A stretch of 64,000 nucleotides of DNA from Pararhizobium capsulatum DSM 1112 (GCF_030814475.1 NZ_JAUSVF010000002.1:1-64000), one strand, 5' to 3'; positions 41,824 through 51,919 are shown, counted from the first letter of the stretch. The notes: generated by a model from the letters alone, not told the origin. Numbers and translations are program-made.

Positions 41824-42843
41824 ATGCACTTGATACGCTACTTGTTACGACGGGCCGTTCTTTCTGTCTTCGTCGTACTCGGGGTCACGTTTCTGGTCTT
41901 CGTCGTCGCGCAGGTCGTGCCGTCCGACCCAGCCGCGCTTTACGCCGGTCCTCGGCCGACGGCCGCGCAGATCGAGGTGGCGCGCAAGACACTAGCCCTG
42001 GATGCACCGCTCTACGAGCGGTTCATCGCCTTCTCGGCCCACATGGCTACGGGAGAATTTGGCGTCTCCTACAAGTCCCGCCGGCTGATCGCGGACGATC
42101 TCTCGGTGTTCCTACCGGCGACACTTGAACTCGCGGTGTTTTCCACCGTGCTTGCGCTCCTCATCGGCGTGCCGGCCGGCGTCCTGGCCGCCGCGGGGCG
42201 TGGCGGCTTTTGCGATCGCTTGGGTGGGCTCGGCTCGATTGCCACCGTGGCAATGCCCACCTTCTTTCTTGCGATGCTGCTGCAAGCGTTTTTTGCTCAG
42301 TGGCTGGGCGTTCTGCCGCTTTCGGGACGATTGTCCAAGGAGTTCGCAGTCCTTGCGCCCTTCCCTTCAGTTACCGGTTTCAATCTGGTGGACTCCCTGC
42401 TGGCAGGAAGCCCCGCGGCATTCGTCGATGCGCTGCTGCATCTGGTACTGCCGGCTCTGACGCTCGCCAGCTATCCGGCGGGCATCGCCATGCGGCTGAC
42501 CCGATCGGCGATGATCGAAATCCTGCAGCGGCGGCACATCATCGCCGCTCGGGCGCTCGGATTGTCCGAGCCGCGCATTCTTTTCGGACACGCGCTGCCA
42601 AACGCGATGGGGCCGGCACTCACGGTTGTCGGGCTAAGCTTTGCTTATGCGCTGACGGGAGCCGTTCTTGTCGAGATCATTTTCGCCTGGCCGGGCCTTG
42701 GCCGCTACGTCTCAGAAGCCATCCTGTCCAAGGATTTTCCGGTCATAGCGGCGGCCGCTCTGGTGGTGACGATTTGTTATGTCGCAATGAATCTGCTGAT
42801 CGACCTGGCACAGGCGGTCTTTGATCCGAGGGTGGCTCTCTGA
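41824..42843 (+). CDS. peptide/nickel-type ABC transporter permease (DppB family)
   Basis: 339-residue permease, six helices, with the opening VPSDPAALYAGPRPTAAQIEVARK and the EAA loop MIEILQRRHIIAARALGLSEPRI in outline, and the terminal FAWPGLGRYVSEAI. AAGGAGGGCGGC precedes the ATG. It shares one base with the next gene (TGATG). Confidence 0.9.
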   Translation: MHLIRYLLRRAVLSVFVVLGVTFLVFVVAQVVPSDPAALYAGPRPTAAQIEVARKTLALDAPLYERFIAFSAHMATGEFGVSYKSRRLIADDLSVFLPATLELAVFSTVLALLIGVPAGVLAAAGRGGFCDRLGGLGSIATVAMPTFFLAMLLQAFFAQWLGVLPLSGRLSKEFAVLAPFPSVTGFNLVDSLLAGSPAAFVDALLHLVLPALTLASYPAGIAMRLTRSAMIEILQRRHIIAARALGLSEPRILFGHALPNAMGPALTVVGLSFAYALTGAVLVEIIFAWPGLGRYVSEAILSKDFPVIAAAALVVTICYVAMNLLIDLAQAVFDPRVAL

Positions 42844-43682
42844 TGCGCAAATTACTCAATCGGCTCGGTTGGGCTGGCTCCGCCAGTCTCGCCATCATTG
42901 GTTTGGTTCTCCTCCTGGCAGTGTTCGCACCGGCGGTCGCACCCTTTCCGGAACAGGGGCTGGGCGCGCCGAACATCGCCAGCAAGTTTGCGCCGCCATC
43001 GTTCGAGCATTGGCTTGGCGCCGACCATCTCGGCCGCGATATGGTAAGCCGGGTCATCTATGGCGCGCGGGTGTCAATGACGACCGGCTTCCTGATCGTG
43101 GCGCTTTCCCTTGCGATCGGACTGCCGGTTGGCCTACTGGCCGGCTATTTCGGCGGCTGGGTCGATGATGCGCTGATGCGCGTCACGGACGTCTTCCTGG
43201 CCTTTCCCGCGTTGCTACTTGCCGTTTTGATGGCGGCAGCGATGGGGGCAGGCATGGTCAACTCGACCATCGCCGTCGCCATCACTTGGTGGCCGTGGTA
43301 CGCGCGACTGGCGCGCGCCGAAGTTTTGGTGTTGCGCGGGCAACCCTACGTCGAGGCAGCAAGGGTGATGGGTGTTTCCCACGCCAGGATCATCCTTCGG
43401 CACATTTTGCCGAGCGCAAGCGGCCCGCTCGCGGTTCAGGCCGCGCTCGACTTCGGCCCGGCGTTGTTGACGGCATCGGCTCTGTCATTTCTCGGTCTCG
43501 GCATCCTGCCGCCGACTGCCGACTGGGGACAAATGGTCAATGCCGGCCGCGCGTTCTTCCCACTTCGCTGGTGGTATGCAACAGCCCCAGGCGTGACGAT
43601 CTTCCTGCTCGCACTGGCATTTTCGGTGCTGGGTGACGCATTGCGTGGCGGCGACGGAGGGCAGGCCGATGTCGCTCGTTGA
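42843..43682 (+). CDS. peptide/nickel-type ABC transporter permease (DppC family)
   Basis: 279-residue permease with six helices and the signature LGADHLGRDMVSRVIYGARVS, the EAA loop EAARVMGVSHARI and SFLGLGILPPTADWGQMV. It overlaps the downstream ATPase gene by 14 bp, and the GGAGGGCAG serving that gene lies inside this coding sequence. Confidence 0.9.
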   Translation: MRKLLNRLGWAGSASLAIIGLVLLLAVFAPAVAPFPEQGLGAPNIASKFAPPSFEHWLGADHLGRDMVSRVIYGARVSMTTGFLIVALSLAIGLPVGLLAGYFGGWVDDALMRVTDVFLAFPALLLAVLMAAAMGAGMVNSTIAVAITWWPWYARLARAEVLVLRGQPYVEAARVMGVSHARIILRHILPSASGPLAVQAALDFGPALLTASALSFLGLGILPPTADWGQMVNAGRAFFPLRWWYATAPGVTIFLLALAFSVLGDALRGGDGGQADVAR

Positions 43683-44622
43683 AGTCCAGGGCCTGTCGAT
43701 CAGCTTCGGTAGCCTCCGCCAGCCTATCCATGCGGTCCGGCATCTCGATCTGTCAATCGAACGGGGTACTATCCACGGACTGATTGGCGAGTCCGGCTGC
43801 GGCAAGACAATTTCCGGCATGGCCCTCCTCGGTTTATTGCCTCAAAGCGCCCATGTCGCCGCCGAGGCCTTCAGCTTCGATGGGCTGAACCTTCTCGATG
43901 TGGCGAAAAGCCTGCGTGGTCGGCGTATCGCCATGATCTCGCAGGACCCCGCCGCCGCGCTAAATCCAGTGCTGAGGATCGGCCGGCAAATGGATGACGT
44001 GCTGCGGAGCCACACCGGCTTGCCGCGCTTTCAGCGTCGCGCTCAGGCCGAGGAACTGTTGGCCGCCACCGGTCTGCCCGATCCGAGACGGGTGCTGAAC
44101 AGCTATCCGCACCAGCTTTCGGGCGGCATGCAGCAGCGTGTCGTCATCGCGCAGGCCCTGGCCACCGGCGCAGACTTCATCATCGCCGACGAGCCGACCA
44201 CCGCGCTCGACGTGACCGTCGGCGCGCAGGTGCTGGCGCTGTTGCAACGGCTTGTTCGCGAACGCGCGCTGACGGTGCTGATGATCACACACGACATGGA
44301 CGTGATCGCGGAATGTTGCGACAGCGCCACCGTGCTCTACGCTGGATATACCGTGGAGACAGGGCCAACGGACGACCTGCTGGCCAAGCCCCGCCACCCC
44401 TATTCACAGGCCCTGCTGGCCGCGCTGCCGGACGCCGTCGCAAAGGGCGGGAAGCTGGCTTCGATCGAAGGCCATTTTCCGCCGCCCTTCACCGCCATAG
44501 GAGGTTGCGCGTTTGCGCCCCGCTGTTCCAAGGCGCTGGCGATCTGTCACGAGGCGAAACCGCCGCGGCATGGCTGTATCGACCATAGCTGGACATGCCA
44601 TCTGGAGCCCCATCATGGATGA
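43669..44622 (+). CDS. peptide/nickel-type ABC transporter ATPase (DppD family)
   Basis: 317-residue ATPase with Walker A GESGCGKT, SQDPAAALNPVLRIG, the signature LSGGMQQRVVIAQAL, IADEPTTALD and the cysteine-bearing tail (GGCAFAPRCSKALAICHEAKPP in outline). The start at 43669 lies 14 bp inside the upstream gene. It overlaps the last ATPase gene by eight bases. Confidence 0.9.
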   Translation: MSLVEVQGLSISFGSLRQPIHAVRHLDLSIERGTIHGLIGESGCGKTISGMALLGLLPQSAHVAAEAFSFDGLNLLDVAKSLRGRRIAMISQDPAAALNPVLRIGRQMDDVLRSHTGLPRFQRRAQAEELLAATGLPDPRRVLNSYPHQLSGGMQQRVVIAQALATGADFIIADEPTTALDVTVGAQVLALLQRLVRERALTVLMITHDMDVIAECCDSATVLYAGYTVETGPTDDLLAKPRHPYSQALLAALPDAVAKGGKLASIEGHFPPPFTAIGGCAFAPRCSKALAICHEAKPPRHGCIDHSWTCHLEPHHG

Positions 44623-45406
44623 GCCTTTGCTGCGGATACGCGATCTGGTGGTGCGCTATCGTCGCACAAGCCTGTTCTCAAATCCACCGCCACCGGCCGT
44701 CGGCTCGATCAGCCTCGATCTTGCAACTGGCACGACGCTCGGCCTCGTGGGCGAATCCGGTTCGGGCAAGAGCAGCCTGCTGCGGGCCATCCTGCGTCTA
44801 ATCCCAGTGGAGAGCGGAACGATCCGGCTGGATGGCAACGACTGGCTCGCCTTGCCGGAAAAGGAACTGCGAGAGCACCGCCGCGCAATCGGCGTCGTCT
44901 CCCAGAACCCCTTCCTGTCGCTCAGTCCCCGGCTAACGATCGCCGAAATCCTGGCCGAGCCGATAACGGCCCAGACAGGTGTTCCGCTCAGCAAGGTGAA
45001 GGAGCGCTCCGCCGACACGCTGGAGCGGTGCGGGCTCCCCGGCGATTTTCTAACCCGGCGGGCGCGACAACTATCCGGCGGGCAAGCCCAGCGCGTCGCC
45101 ATCGCCAGGGCGCTGATGCTGCGCCCGAAACTCCTTATCCTGGACGAGCCGACCTCAGCGCTCGACATCTCCGTCCAGGCGCAAATCCTCAACCTTCTCG
45201 CCGATCTCAAGCAAGAGTTCGGACTGTCAATGCTGTTCGTCACCCATAACCTCAAGGTTGTTCAGCACGTCTCCGACACCCTTATCGTCATGCGCGGCGG
45301 TCGCGTCGTCGAAGCCGGACCGACCGAACAGGTGTCCAGGGAGCCGGCCGAGGACTACACGCGCCAACTGATGGGATATGGCGGGCGCCGGCAGATCGTC
45401 GCCTGA
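44615..45406 (+). CDS. peptide/nickel-type ABC transporter ATPase (DppF family)
   Basis: 263-residue ATPase with Walker A GESGSGKSS, SQNPFLSLSPRLTIAEI, the signature LSGGQAQRVAIARALM and LDEPTSALDISVQ. It lacks most of the C-terminal cysteine extension usual in DppF (about 320 residues) and ends soon after the MRGGRVVEAG strand, closer to nickel-type NikE in size. It closes the importer set. Confidence 0.88.
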   Translation: MDEPLLRIRDLVVRYRRTSLFSNPPPPAVGSISLDLATGTTLGLVGESGSGKSSLLRAILRLIPVESGTIRLDGNDWLALPEKELREHRRAIGVVSQNPFLSLSPRLTIAEILAEPITAQTGVPLSKVKERSADTLERCGLPGDFLTRRARQLSGGQAQRVAIARALMLRPKLLILDEPTSALDISVQAQILNLLADLKQEFGLSMLFVTHNLKVVQHVSDTLIVMRGGRVVEAGPTEQVSREPAEDYTRQLMGYGGRRQIVA

Positions 45407-45419
45407 TCCGCAGAAAACC

Positions 45420-45590
45420 GTGCCTATCATCATCGACCGACAGTACGATTTCCTATAGACCACGGACTTTCGCCCGGCAGGGCTACGCCCCCCCGCGTCG
45501 CGCCATCCTCCCCCGGTCAACCGGCTCATCGCAGCCTACCGGGACGCCGGCATCCTGATCATTCACATCCGGCAGGGAACTGCGTGGGCT
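45420..45590 (+). pseudogene. isochorismatase-family cysteine hydrolase, N-terminal remnant
   Basis: Directly after the importer, GTG CCT ATC ATC ATC GAC reads PIIIDRQYDF, matching the family opening (LLIIDMQNDF). It then hits TAG at 45456-45458. The same frame later reads VNRLIAAYRDAGILIIHIRQ, the conserved second strand of isochorismatase/N-carbamoylsarcosine-amidase proteins. The rest of the gene is missing and replaced by the SDR leader. It was probably an amidohydrolase of the same catabolic operon. Confidence 0.65.
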
Positions 45591-45648
45591 GTTGCAAGAC
45601 CGACCGCCAGTTCATACGTTCTCCGTTCAACCTCAGAAGGAGCTGCAG

Positions 45649-46440
45649 ATGCAGATCGACCTCGCAGGTAAGACCGCTCTGATTACCGGATCCACCGAAG
45701 GCATCGGCTACGCAATCGCCCGCCAACTCTCGCGAGCTGGCGCGGACGTGGTGATCAATGGACGGTCTGAAGAAAAGACCGCTAAGGCCGCCGAGCGCCT
45801 GGAAGGTGAAGGCGCCGTGGGCACCGTAGCCGCCGTCGCAGCCGATGTCGCTACCGCCGAAGGGTGTGAGGCTCTCATCGCGAAGGTTCCTCAGGTCGAT
45901 ATCCTGATCAACAATGCGGGCATCTTCCAGCCGCTCGATTTCTTCGAGGCGAGCGACGAGGTCTGGGATCGTCATTGGCAGGTCAACGTGATGTCGGCCG
46001 TCAGGCTTTCGCGTGCCTACCTTCCGGGCATGCAGAACCTCGACTGGGGTCGCGTCATCTTCATCGCATCGGAATCCGGTTTCAACATTCCGGTGGAGAT
46101 GATTCACTATGGCGTTAGCAAGACCGCCGATATCGCGGTTGCCCGCGGGCTGGCCAAGCGCATGGCGGGCACGGGCGTCACCGTGAACTCGGTTCTCCCC
46201 GGCCCAACACTGTCTGAAGGCGTCGAGGCGATGCTAGCTGAAGAGCGTGAAAAGACGGGCAAGCCGATCGAGGAGGTCGCGGCGGACTTCGTCAAGAAAC
46301 ATCGTGGCAGTTCGATTATTCAACGCGCGGCAAGCGTCGAGGAAATCGCCAACCTCGTAACCTATTTGGCCTCGCCTTTAGCATCCGCGACGACAGGGGC
46401 TTCCATGCGCGTGGACGGAGGTCTGATCGACACGCTCTGA
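45649..46440 (+). CDS. short-chain dehydrogenase/reductase
   Basis: 263-residue classical SDR. It has the cofactor motif TGSTEGIG (residues about 13-20), NNAG (about 86-89), the catalytic Ser in ASESG and the Tyr-x3-Lys in HYGVSKTA, then PGPTLSEGV after the active site. AAGGAG stands seven bases before the ATG. The TGSTEGIG variant with Arg in NGRSEE suggests NADP(H) preference. The substrate is unknown; the gene follows the broken hydrolase and is closed by a terminator. Confidence 0.9.
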   Translation: MQIDLAGKTALITGSTEGIGYAIARQLSRAGADVVINGRSEEKTAKAAERLEGEGAVGTVAAVAADVATAEGCEALIAKVPQVDILINNAGIFQPLDFFEASDEVWDRHWQVNVMSAVRLSRAYLPGMQNLDWGRVIFIASESGFNIPVEMIHYGVSKTADIAVARGLAKRMAGTGVTVNSVLPGPTLSEGVEAMLAEEREKTGKPIEEVAADFVKKHRGSSIIQRAASVEEIANLVTYLASPLASATTGASMRVDGGLIDTL

Positions 46441-46509
46441 CGGTGAACCCTCCCCTGCCAGTCGGCAATAAGACGTCTCTGCGTGCACGATAAATGTGAA
46501 AATCGATGC

Positions 46510-46536
46510 GCGGGTTCGAATACCCGCTCTTTTTCT
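46510..46536 (+). terminator. Rho-independent terminator after the SDR gene
   Basis: Stem GCGGGT/ACCCGC (46510-46515 and 46522-46527) with loop TCGAAT, followed by TCTTTTTCT. It lies 70 bp past the SDR stop, on the plus strand, and ends the catabolic island. Confidence 0.75.
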
Positions 46537-46550
46537 ATGCCTAAAGAGGC

Positions 46551-46840
46551 CTAGGACCAATCGACATTCTCTGCATCCAGATCATTGCGGCGGTGAGATA
46601 GGCGAAGCCTGAGAAATGAATGGTTCTTCGGTCGTAGGGCGTTGCGCCGGAAGTGCTTCATTCGGTTGAAGCACCACTCGATACCGTTGCGATGTTTGTT
46701 AGTCGAGCACATCGTGCGGAATGATGATCTTGCGGGCGCGGTTTGCCGGATCACCGCCTTGGCCGCCATAGCAGCGATGACGGAACGAAAGGCGTTGCTG
46801 TCATAGGCTTTGTCGGCAAAAACGGCATCGCCGCTCTGGC
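46551..46840 (-). mobile_element. IS5-family transposase remnant
   Basis: Minus-strand DNA from about 46840 reads DAVFADKAYDSNAF...IAAMAAKAVI, then with frame damage KHRNGIEWCFNRMKHFRR, and finally LDAENVDWS at the TAG (46551-46553). These match the C-terminal third of an IS5-type DDE transposase (DKAYDSN, E...FNRLKH...). The N-terminal two thirds and both ends are missing or unrecognisable. Confidence 0.75.
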
Positions 46841-47399
46841 CTCACGCCGCTGGCATTTCCCACGATTGTCACGCCATACGGTATCGCCGCCGTCATCGTT
46901 TTCGCGACGTTAGCCGGGGGGCAGCCATGCAGAAAGCCTCACCGTGGCCGCCATAGTGTCAGTGATCCTGGCGCTGGACTGGGTAGCTATGATGTTCGCG
47001 GAGACTATTCTGCGGTGGGTCGGAACGTCTCTTCAAGTACCGGCTGTGGTCCTCGGGGTTACGCAGGCTGCACTCGGTTTGCGGGTCATACCGCATAGTT
47101 TAAGTATGATAATCCTCTAATACCCGCCTCGGGCCGACAGAAGAAGAAGCGAAATCACGCCTGCAGATGAAGAACACGAGAGAGAAATGACATTGGGCTC
47201 TCTACGGCTCGAAAAGATATTGCATCTGCTCTCCGAGCTATCGATAACCTGCGTCATCATCGGAAAGACAGATATCCCGCGCGATCGATACCAAGCCGTC
47301 CTCGAATACGGTGAGACTGGCCGGTGGACTCGGACCCTAAACTGACTTTGACCTTTGCAGCCGATAACAGGTTCGAAAAACAACGACGCGTCGGCCAAC
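46841..47399. other. non-coding or decayed DNA
   Basis: About 560 bp without a supported gene. The part next to the IS5 remnant may be further degraded transposase (reading frames are broken by many stops). The part next to the COG5368 gene shows open frames of up to about 115 codons with biased composition and no ribosome site, which I do not accept as genes. Confidence 0.5.
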
Positions 47400-48719
47400 C
47401 TACAGCCACCCTCCGGTGAACCCCGCGCGTCGCAACCCTGCCACGATCGGTCCGCATCGCCGGACAATATTCCAGATCAGTCCGGTCCTGTAGTTTTCGA
47501 TCATCAAGACAACCGGCCCCTGGTCAATGCCGAAGTGATAAGGACTTATCCAACATCCGGTCGAATTGTCCTCCACCGCATTCGTCAAGTTGAACGACGG
47601 CTTGAAACCGTAAAGCCGGGTCATGCCCAGGTCCATTCGGGCAAAATTGCGAACTGTCGGCACCACTATCTCCGGTGCAAACGGCAACGACGCCACGACG
47701 ACCCATGGCGCAACGGTCCCGTCATCGGGTCCGAAGGGAGCACCACGCGCGACGTAGTCAAAGAACTCCCGCTCGATACCGTCTATCGTCCGCTTGCCCC
47801 AGCCGGGGCCATCGCACGCCGTGAAGCCCCAACAATGCTCCCCATACCCGGCAAATCCCATCGGATTGCGAATTGCGTATTCCTGCTGCACGTACGTTGC
47901 ATGGCGAGTATTTTCGAAATAATCGCTGTCGTGCCGGCGCATGAAGTCGTCGCGAATGCCACGAAAATCAATCCACATGTGCGAGAACTGGTGGGTAAAG
48001 AGAGGCCCTGAATAGAGCAACTCACGGCCGTAGATGTTTCGCCATTCGTAGGTTTCGGTGTAGGCGGCAAAGCTTTCACGGGGCAATGGATAGGTGGGAG
48101 ATCCCAGCCCCAGAATGTAAAGCAGCAAGCCCTCGTCGTAGCCGCGCCAACGGTAGGGGATGAACCCGCTTTCCGGCCGCCAGCCATGTGTCAATGTGGG
48201 ACCGATATTGCATGCCCACCTCCAATCGGCGCGTTCATAGAGCGCCGTTGCAAGGCGACGGATTTCTGCCTCATCGGCTGAAGCTTCATCGAAATAGGTC
48301 GCACAGGTGAGAGCGCCAGCGAACAGAAACGCCGAATCGATGGTAGACAACTCGCACTGCCAGACGCGGCGTCCGGTTTCGATATCCAGAAAATGATAAA
48401 AGAAACCTTTGTAGCCGGATGAATCCGGTTCAGGCCCCTGCGGACAGGCCATTAAAAACCTAAGTCTGTCTCGCGTGATTTTTGCCGCGAATTCGCGGAT
48501 AATGATCCCACGTTCTACAACGACAGGGATCGTAGCCAAGGCCATGCCGATCGCTGCGATGCTTGCCGGGGCTTTTGGCTCCGTTTTATCGCGGACCAAC
48601 CCATTGTCGGGGTTCGTGCAGTGCAGATAATATAACAGGGTCGTGAATTGCAGCCGGGCGAGGTCCTGGTCCGTTGGCAAACGGTCGAGATCGGCGTCCG
48701 TGGAAAACAGTTCCGGCAT
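47400..48719 (-). CDS. glucoamylase-type alpha/alpha-toroid protein (COG5368)
   Basis: 439-residue soluble protein rich in aromatics. The segments RGYDEGLLLYILGLGSPTYPLP, FTHQFSHMWIDFRGIRDDF and GYGEHCWGFTACDGPG in outline are typical of the COG5368 putative glucoamylase family, which has an (alpha/alpha) barrel. No signal peptide is seen. Members are linked to beta-glucan or glycoside handling, and the catalytic acid cannot be assigned by eye. The start at 48719 (MPELFSTD) is preferred; the open frame extends 65 codons upstream without a ribosome site. It is downstream of phosphoketolase on the same strand, separated by 237 bp. Confidence 0.82.
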   Translation of the reverse strand: MPELFSTDADLDRLPTDQDLARLQFTTLLYYLHCTNPDNGLVRDKTEPKAPASIAAIGMALATIPVVVERGIIIREFAAKITRDRLRFLMACPQGPEPDSSGYKGFFYHFLDIETGRRVWQCELSTIDSAFLFAGALTCATYFDEASADEAEIRRLATALYERADWRWACNIGPTLTHGWRPESGFIPYRWRGYDEGLLLYILGLGSPTYPLPRESFAAYTETYEWRNIYGRELLYSGPLFTHQFSHMWIDFRGIRDDFMRRHDSDYFENTRHATYVQQEYAIRNPMGFAGYGEHCWGFTACDGPGWGKRTIDGIEREFFDYVARGAPFGPDDGTVAPWVVVASLPFAPEIVVPTVRNFARMDLGMTRLYGFKPSFNLTNAVEDNSTGCWISPYHFGIDQGPVVLMIENYRTGLIWNIVRRCGPIVAGLRRAGFTGGWL

Positions 48720-48777
48720 GATCGCTAACCAACCAATACGTGGATTTCGCGCGTGAGTCCGCCTTCGGCAAGCCGGA

Positions 48778-48797
48778 CCCCCTCGTTCACTAGGGGG
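48778..48797. terminator. GC-rich hairpin between phosphoketolase and the COG5368 gene
   Basis: CCCCCT (48778-48783) and AGGGGG (48792-48797) with an 8-nt loop, in the 237-bp gap. There is no T-run on the minus strand, so it may reduce rather than stop read-through into the COG5368 gene. The rest of the gap holds no supported gene. Confidence 0.35.
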
Positions 48798-48956
48798 TTC
48801 ATCGCCCAGCGTCTCGGATTGGACGCCTGTCCCCTCCCCTTTGGCATTATCGAGATAGACGCGATGAATAGCCGACGCGTATCTGCATTTGACCTCGGAG
48901 GTCCGCCCGCCCACTGGATGGAACCACCGCGGGAACCGGCAGGGTTGCGCCTTCGC

Positions 48957-51416
48957 TCAGGCGTTGTCTCCCTCCGTCGAGGTTCTGTGGGCTGCGCCTC
49001 CATCTTTCGAGTTCCATTTCCACCTTCTGATGGCCGGCATATCGTCGCCGTGCTTCTCGATATATTGCCTGTGTTCGATCAGCCTCTCGTGAATTGCCTG
49101 CTTGAAATACGCGGCCCGGGCGCCCAACTGCGGCAGCCGGTCGATAACGTCCTCGACCAGATGGAACCGGTCCATTTCATTCAAGACCACCATATCGAAT
49201 GGCGTCGTTGTCGTTCCCTCTTCCTTGTAACCACGGACATGCAGATTGCCGTGGTTCGTGCGGCGGTAGGTGAGCCTGTGGATCAGCCACGGATAACCAT
49301 GGAATGCAAAGATGATCGGCTTGTCCTTCGTGAACAGGACATCAAAGTCCCGATCCGAAAGTCCGTGCGGATGCTCTTCCGATGGCTGAAGCTTCATGAG
49401 GTTCACCACGTTGATAACGCGGATTTTCAGCTCCGGGAGATGCTCGCGGATGAGTTCGACTGCAGCCAGGGTTTCAAGAGTTGGAACGTCACCGCAACAG
49501 GCCATCACCACATCGGGTTCGACGCCCTTGTCGTTGCTTGCCCACTCCCAAATTCCGAGCCCTTCGCTGCAATGCTTTACGGCCTGATCCATTGTGAGCC
49601 ATTGCGGAGCTGGTTGTTTGCCGGCGATGACGACATTGACGTAGTTGCGGCTGCGCAGGCAGTGATCGGTCACCGAGAGAAGTGTATTGGCATCCGGCGG
49701 CAGATAGACCCGCACAACGTCTGCCTTCTTGTTGACGACGTGGTCAATGAAACCTGGGTCTTGATGGCTGAAACCATTGTGATCCTGGCGCCACACATGG
49801 GAGCTCAGAAAATAATTGAGCGAGGCGATCGGACGCCGCCACGGTATGTGATTGCAGACCTTCAGCCACTTGGCATGCTGATTGAACATCGAGTCGATGA
49901 TGTGAATGAAGGCTTCATAGCAGGAAAAGAAGCCGTGCCGACCCGTCAATAGGTAGCCCTCAAGCCATCCCTGGCATTGGTGTTCGCTGAGCACCTCCAT
50001 GACCCGGCCATCCGGAGAGAGATGGTCATCCTCCGGGTAAATATCCGCCATGTAGCAACGGTTGGTCACCTCCAGCACATCCTGCCAGCGGTTTGAGTTG
50101 TTCTCATCGGGGCTGAACAAGCGAAAGTTCTTGCTGTCCAGATTCATCTTCATGACGTCACGAAGAAACTTGCCCATAACCCGTGCCGATTCCGTTATCG
50201 TTTCCCCTGGACGGTCAACGGATACAGCGTAATCGCGGAAATCGGGCATCCTCAGGTCGCGCAACACCAGCCCGCCATTGGTGTGCGGGTTGTCGCTCAT
50301 TCGACGGTGCCCCACCGGGGCCATCGCCGCCAGCTCCGGTTTGAATCGACCACTTTCGTCGAAAAGTTCATCGGGTCGATAGCTCTTCATCCATTGTTCA
50401 AGAACGCCAATGTGCTCCGGCTTGTCCATGTCGCTCATGGGTACCTGGTGCGCCCGCCAGTAATCTTCGCACTTCTTGCCGTCTATTTCCGGCGGGCAGG
50501 TCCAACCCTTTGGTGTGCGGAATACGATCATCGGCCATGCAGGACGCTTGAGGTTGCCGTTTATGCGGGCCTCATCCCAGATATTGTGAATTTCCGCGAC
50601 TGCTGCGTCGAGCGCAGCCGCCAACTGCTGGTGCACGTTTTCCGGGTCGCGGCCTTCAACGAAATAGGGCTTGTAGCCCATACCTTCGAAGAACTTCTGC
50701 AGCTCGTCTCGGGGAATGCGGGCAAGGAAGCACGGGTTGGCGATCTTGTATCCGTTCAAATGCAAGATCGGTAACACGCATCCGTCGCGCGCCGGATTGA
50801 GGAACTTGTTGCTGTGCCACCCAGTCGCCAACGGCCCGGTCTCTGCCTCGCCATCGCCGACAACGCAGGCCACGATCATATCGGGATTGTCGAATGCTGC
50901 CCCGTAAGCGTGGCTGAGCGCGTAGCCCAGTTCGCCTCCCTCATGGAGGCTGCCGGGCGTTTCTGGCGCAACATGGCTGGGGATGCCACCAGGAAAGCTG
51001 AATTGCTTGAACAGCCTCTGCATCCCCTCGGCGTCCTGACTGATATTTGGATAGACCTCGCTATAGGTTCCTTCGAGATAAGCGTGTGCAACCAAAGCCG
51101 GACCACCGTGTCCAGGCCCGATGACGTAGATCATGTTGAGATCGTCTCGTTTGATCACCCGGTTGAGGTGAACATAGAGAAAGTTTAGCCCGGACGTCGT
51201 ACCCCAGTGTCCAAGCAGGCGCGGTTTTATGTGTTCCCGGGCCAAGGGCCGCTTCAGCAGCGGATTATCGAGGAGATAAATCTGCCCTACAGAAAGATAG
51301 TTGGAGGCCCGCCAATAGGCGTCGACGAGATGAAGCTCATCTGGCGACAGGGGCGGCTTCGCCAAGGTCTGCGCTGCTGCAAGTTCTTTGCCCATTGCCG
51401 TCGCAAGCGAAACCAT
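48957..51416 (-). CDS. xfp: xylulose-5-phosphate/fructose-6-phosphate phosphoketolase
   Basis: 819-residue ThDP enzyme of full family length. It has the ThDP motif [19 protein letters not shown] in outline (about 177-195) and the conserved [20 protein letters not shown] and [10 protein letters not shown] segments. It splits xylulose-5-P or fructose-6-P with phosphate into acetyl-phosphate plus a triose or tetrose phosphate. AGGAG precedes the ATG at 51416. The acetate kinase or phosphotransacetylase gene often found next to it is absent here. The carbon shunt is unrelated to the sulfur genes. Confidence 0.95.
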   Translation of the reverse strand: MVSLATAMGKELAAAQTLAKPPLSPDELHLVDAYWRASNYLSVGQIYLLDNPLLKRPLAREHIKPRLLGHWGTTSGLNFLYVHLNRVIKRDDLNMIYVIGPGHGGPALVAHAYLEGTYSEVYPNISQDAEGMQRLFKQFSFPGGIPSHVAPETPGSLHEGGELGYALSHAYGAAFDNPDMIVACVVGDGEAETGPLATGWHSNKFLNPARDGCVLPILHLNGYKIANPCFLARIPRDELQKFFEGMGYKPYFVEGRDPENVHQQLAAALDAAVAEIHNIWDEARINGNLKRPAWPMIVFRTPKGWTCPPEIDGKKCEDYWRAHQVPMSDMDKPEHIGVLEQWMKSYRPDELFDESGRFKPELAAMAPVGHRRMSDNPHTNGGLVLRDLRMPDFRDYAVSVDRPGETITESARVMGKFLRDVMKMNLDSKNFRLFSPDENNSNRWQDVLEVTNRCYMADIYPEDDHLSPDGRVMEVLSEHQCQGWLEGYLLTGRHGFFSCYEAFIHIIDSMFNQHAKWLKVCNHIPWRRPIASLNYFLSSHVWRQDHNGFSHQDPGFIDHVVNKKADVVRVYLPPDANTLLSVTDHCLRSRNYVNVVIAGKQPAPQWLTMDQAVKHCSEGLGIWEWASNDKGVEPDVVMACCGDVPTLETLAAVELIREHLPELKIRVINVVNLMKLQPSEEHPHGLSDRDFDVLFTKDKPIIFAFHGYPWLIHRLTYRRTNHGNLHVRGYKEEGTTTTPFDMVVLNEMDRFHLVEDVIDRLPQLGARAAYFKQAIHERLIEHRQYIEKHGDDMPAIRRWKWNSKDGGAAHRTSTEGDNA

Positions 51417-51726
51417 CAAAGTCTCCTGTGAAGTCGGACCGATCGCTGAACGAAACTGCTTTCGCCCCTAGGCTGGCATCGGATGCCGCGCAAACCAGGT
51501 AAAGGTTGCGAATTTTCGCGACCTAGATAGGCGCTCCAATGTTGCATAAAAAGGGCGAACGGCAAAGTAAATTCGAACCAAAGAGCACGTTTAAGTTGCG
51601 CCCCTTGATACTACGCACCGACACACATGCCAGATTTCGTCAGTATACTCAGCGGTCGTAAACCGCGGTGAAAGAAGGAGTTCGCTGAGATGACGCCTTA
51701 TCTGAAAGAAATCGGTTCGCACGAGG
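51417..51726. other. upstream region of phosphoketolase, no gene seen
   Basis: About 310 bp of mixed composition containing the presumed phosphoketolase promoter. No convincing promoter hexamers, hairpin or gene were recognised. Confidence 0.4.
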
Positions 51727-51861
51727 GTCTGTATGGCAAACGCCGGTCGCTTCATACCGGACGACGATCCCACCTGCCCTGGGAGTTGGAACCTCTACCT
51801 CGTCGATTGCAAGAGGCGCCCGAAATGCACGGACGACCGCGGCTTTCATAGTTTGCGGCAT
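51727..51861 (-). pseudogene. zinc alcohol dehydrogenase, N-terminal stub (about 45 aa)
   Basis: MPQTMKAAVVRAFRAPLAIDEVEVPTP... to YEATGVCHTD is the start of an AdhP-type zinc alcohol dehydrogenase, ending at the first catalytic-zinc cysteine (CHTD). After that the reading becomes unrelated. The remaining about 300 residues are absent. Confidence 0.7.
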
Positions 51862-51919
51862 GATCCCGCATGTAATTCTTGAGCAGGCAAATTTGGCTTC
51901 TCCGATAGGGAGAATGCCG

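Noticed and set aside
46505..46540. tRNA-like T-arm (GGGTTCGAATACCC)
   Set aside because: The stem is only 6 bp, the G53-C61 pair expected in a T-arm is not present, and no acceptor or anticodon arm lies upstream; a T-run makes it a terminator.
47117..47467. 116-codon minus-strand open frame
   Set aside because: Serine/arginine-rich composition, no ribosome site, overlaps the end of the COG5368 gene in another frame.
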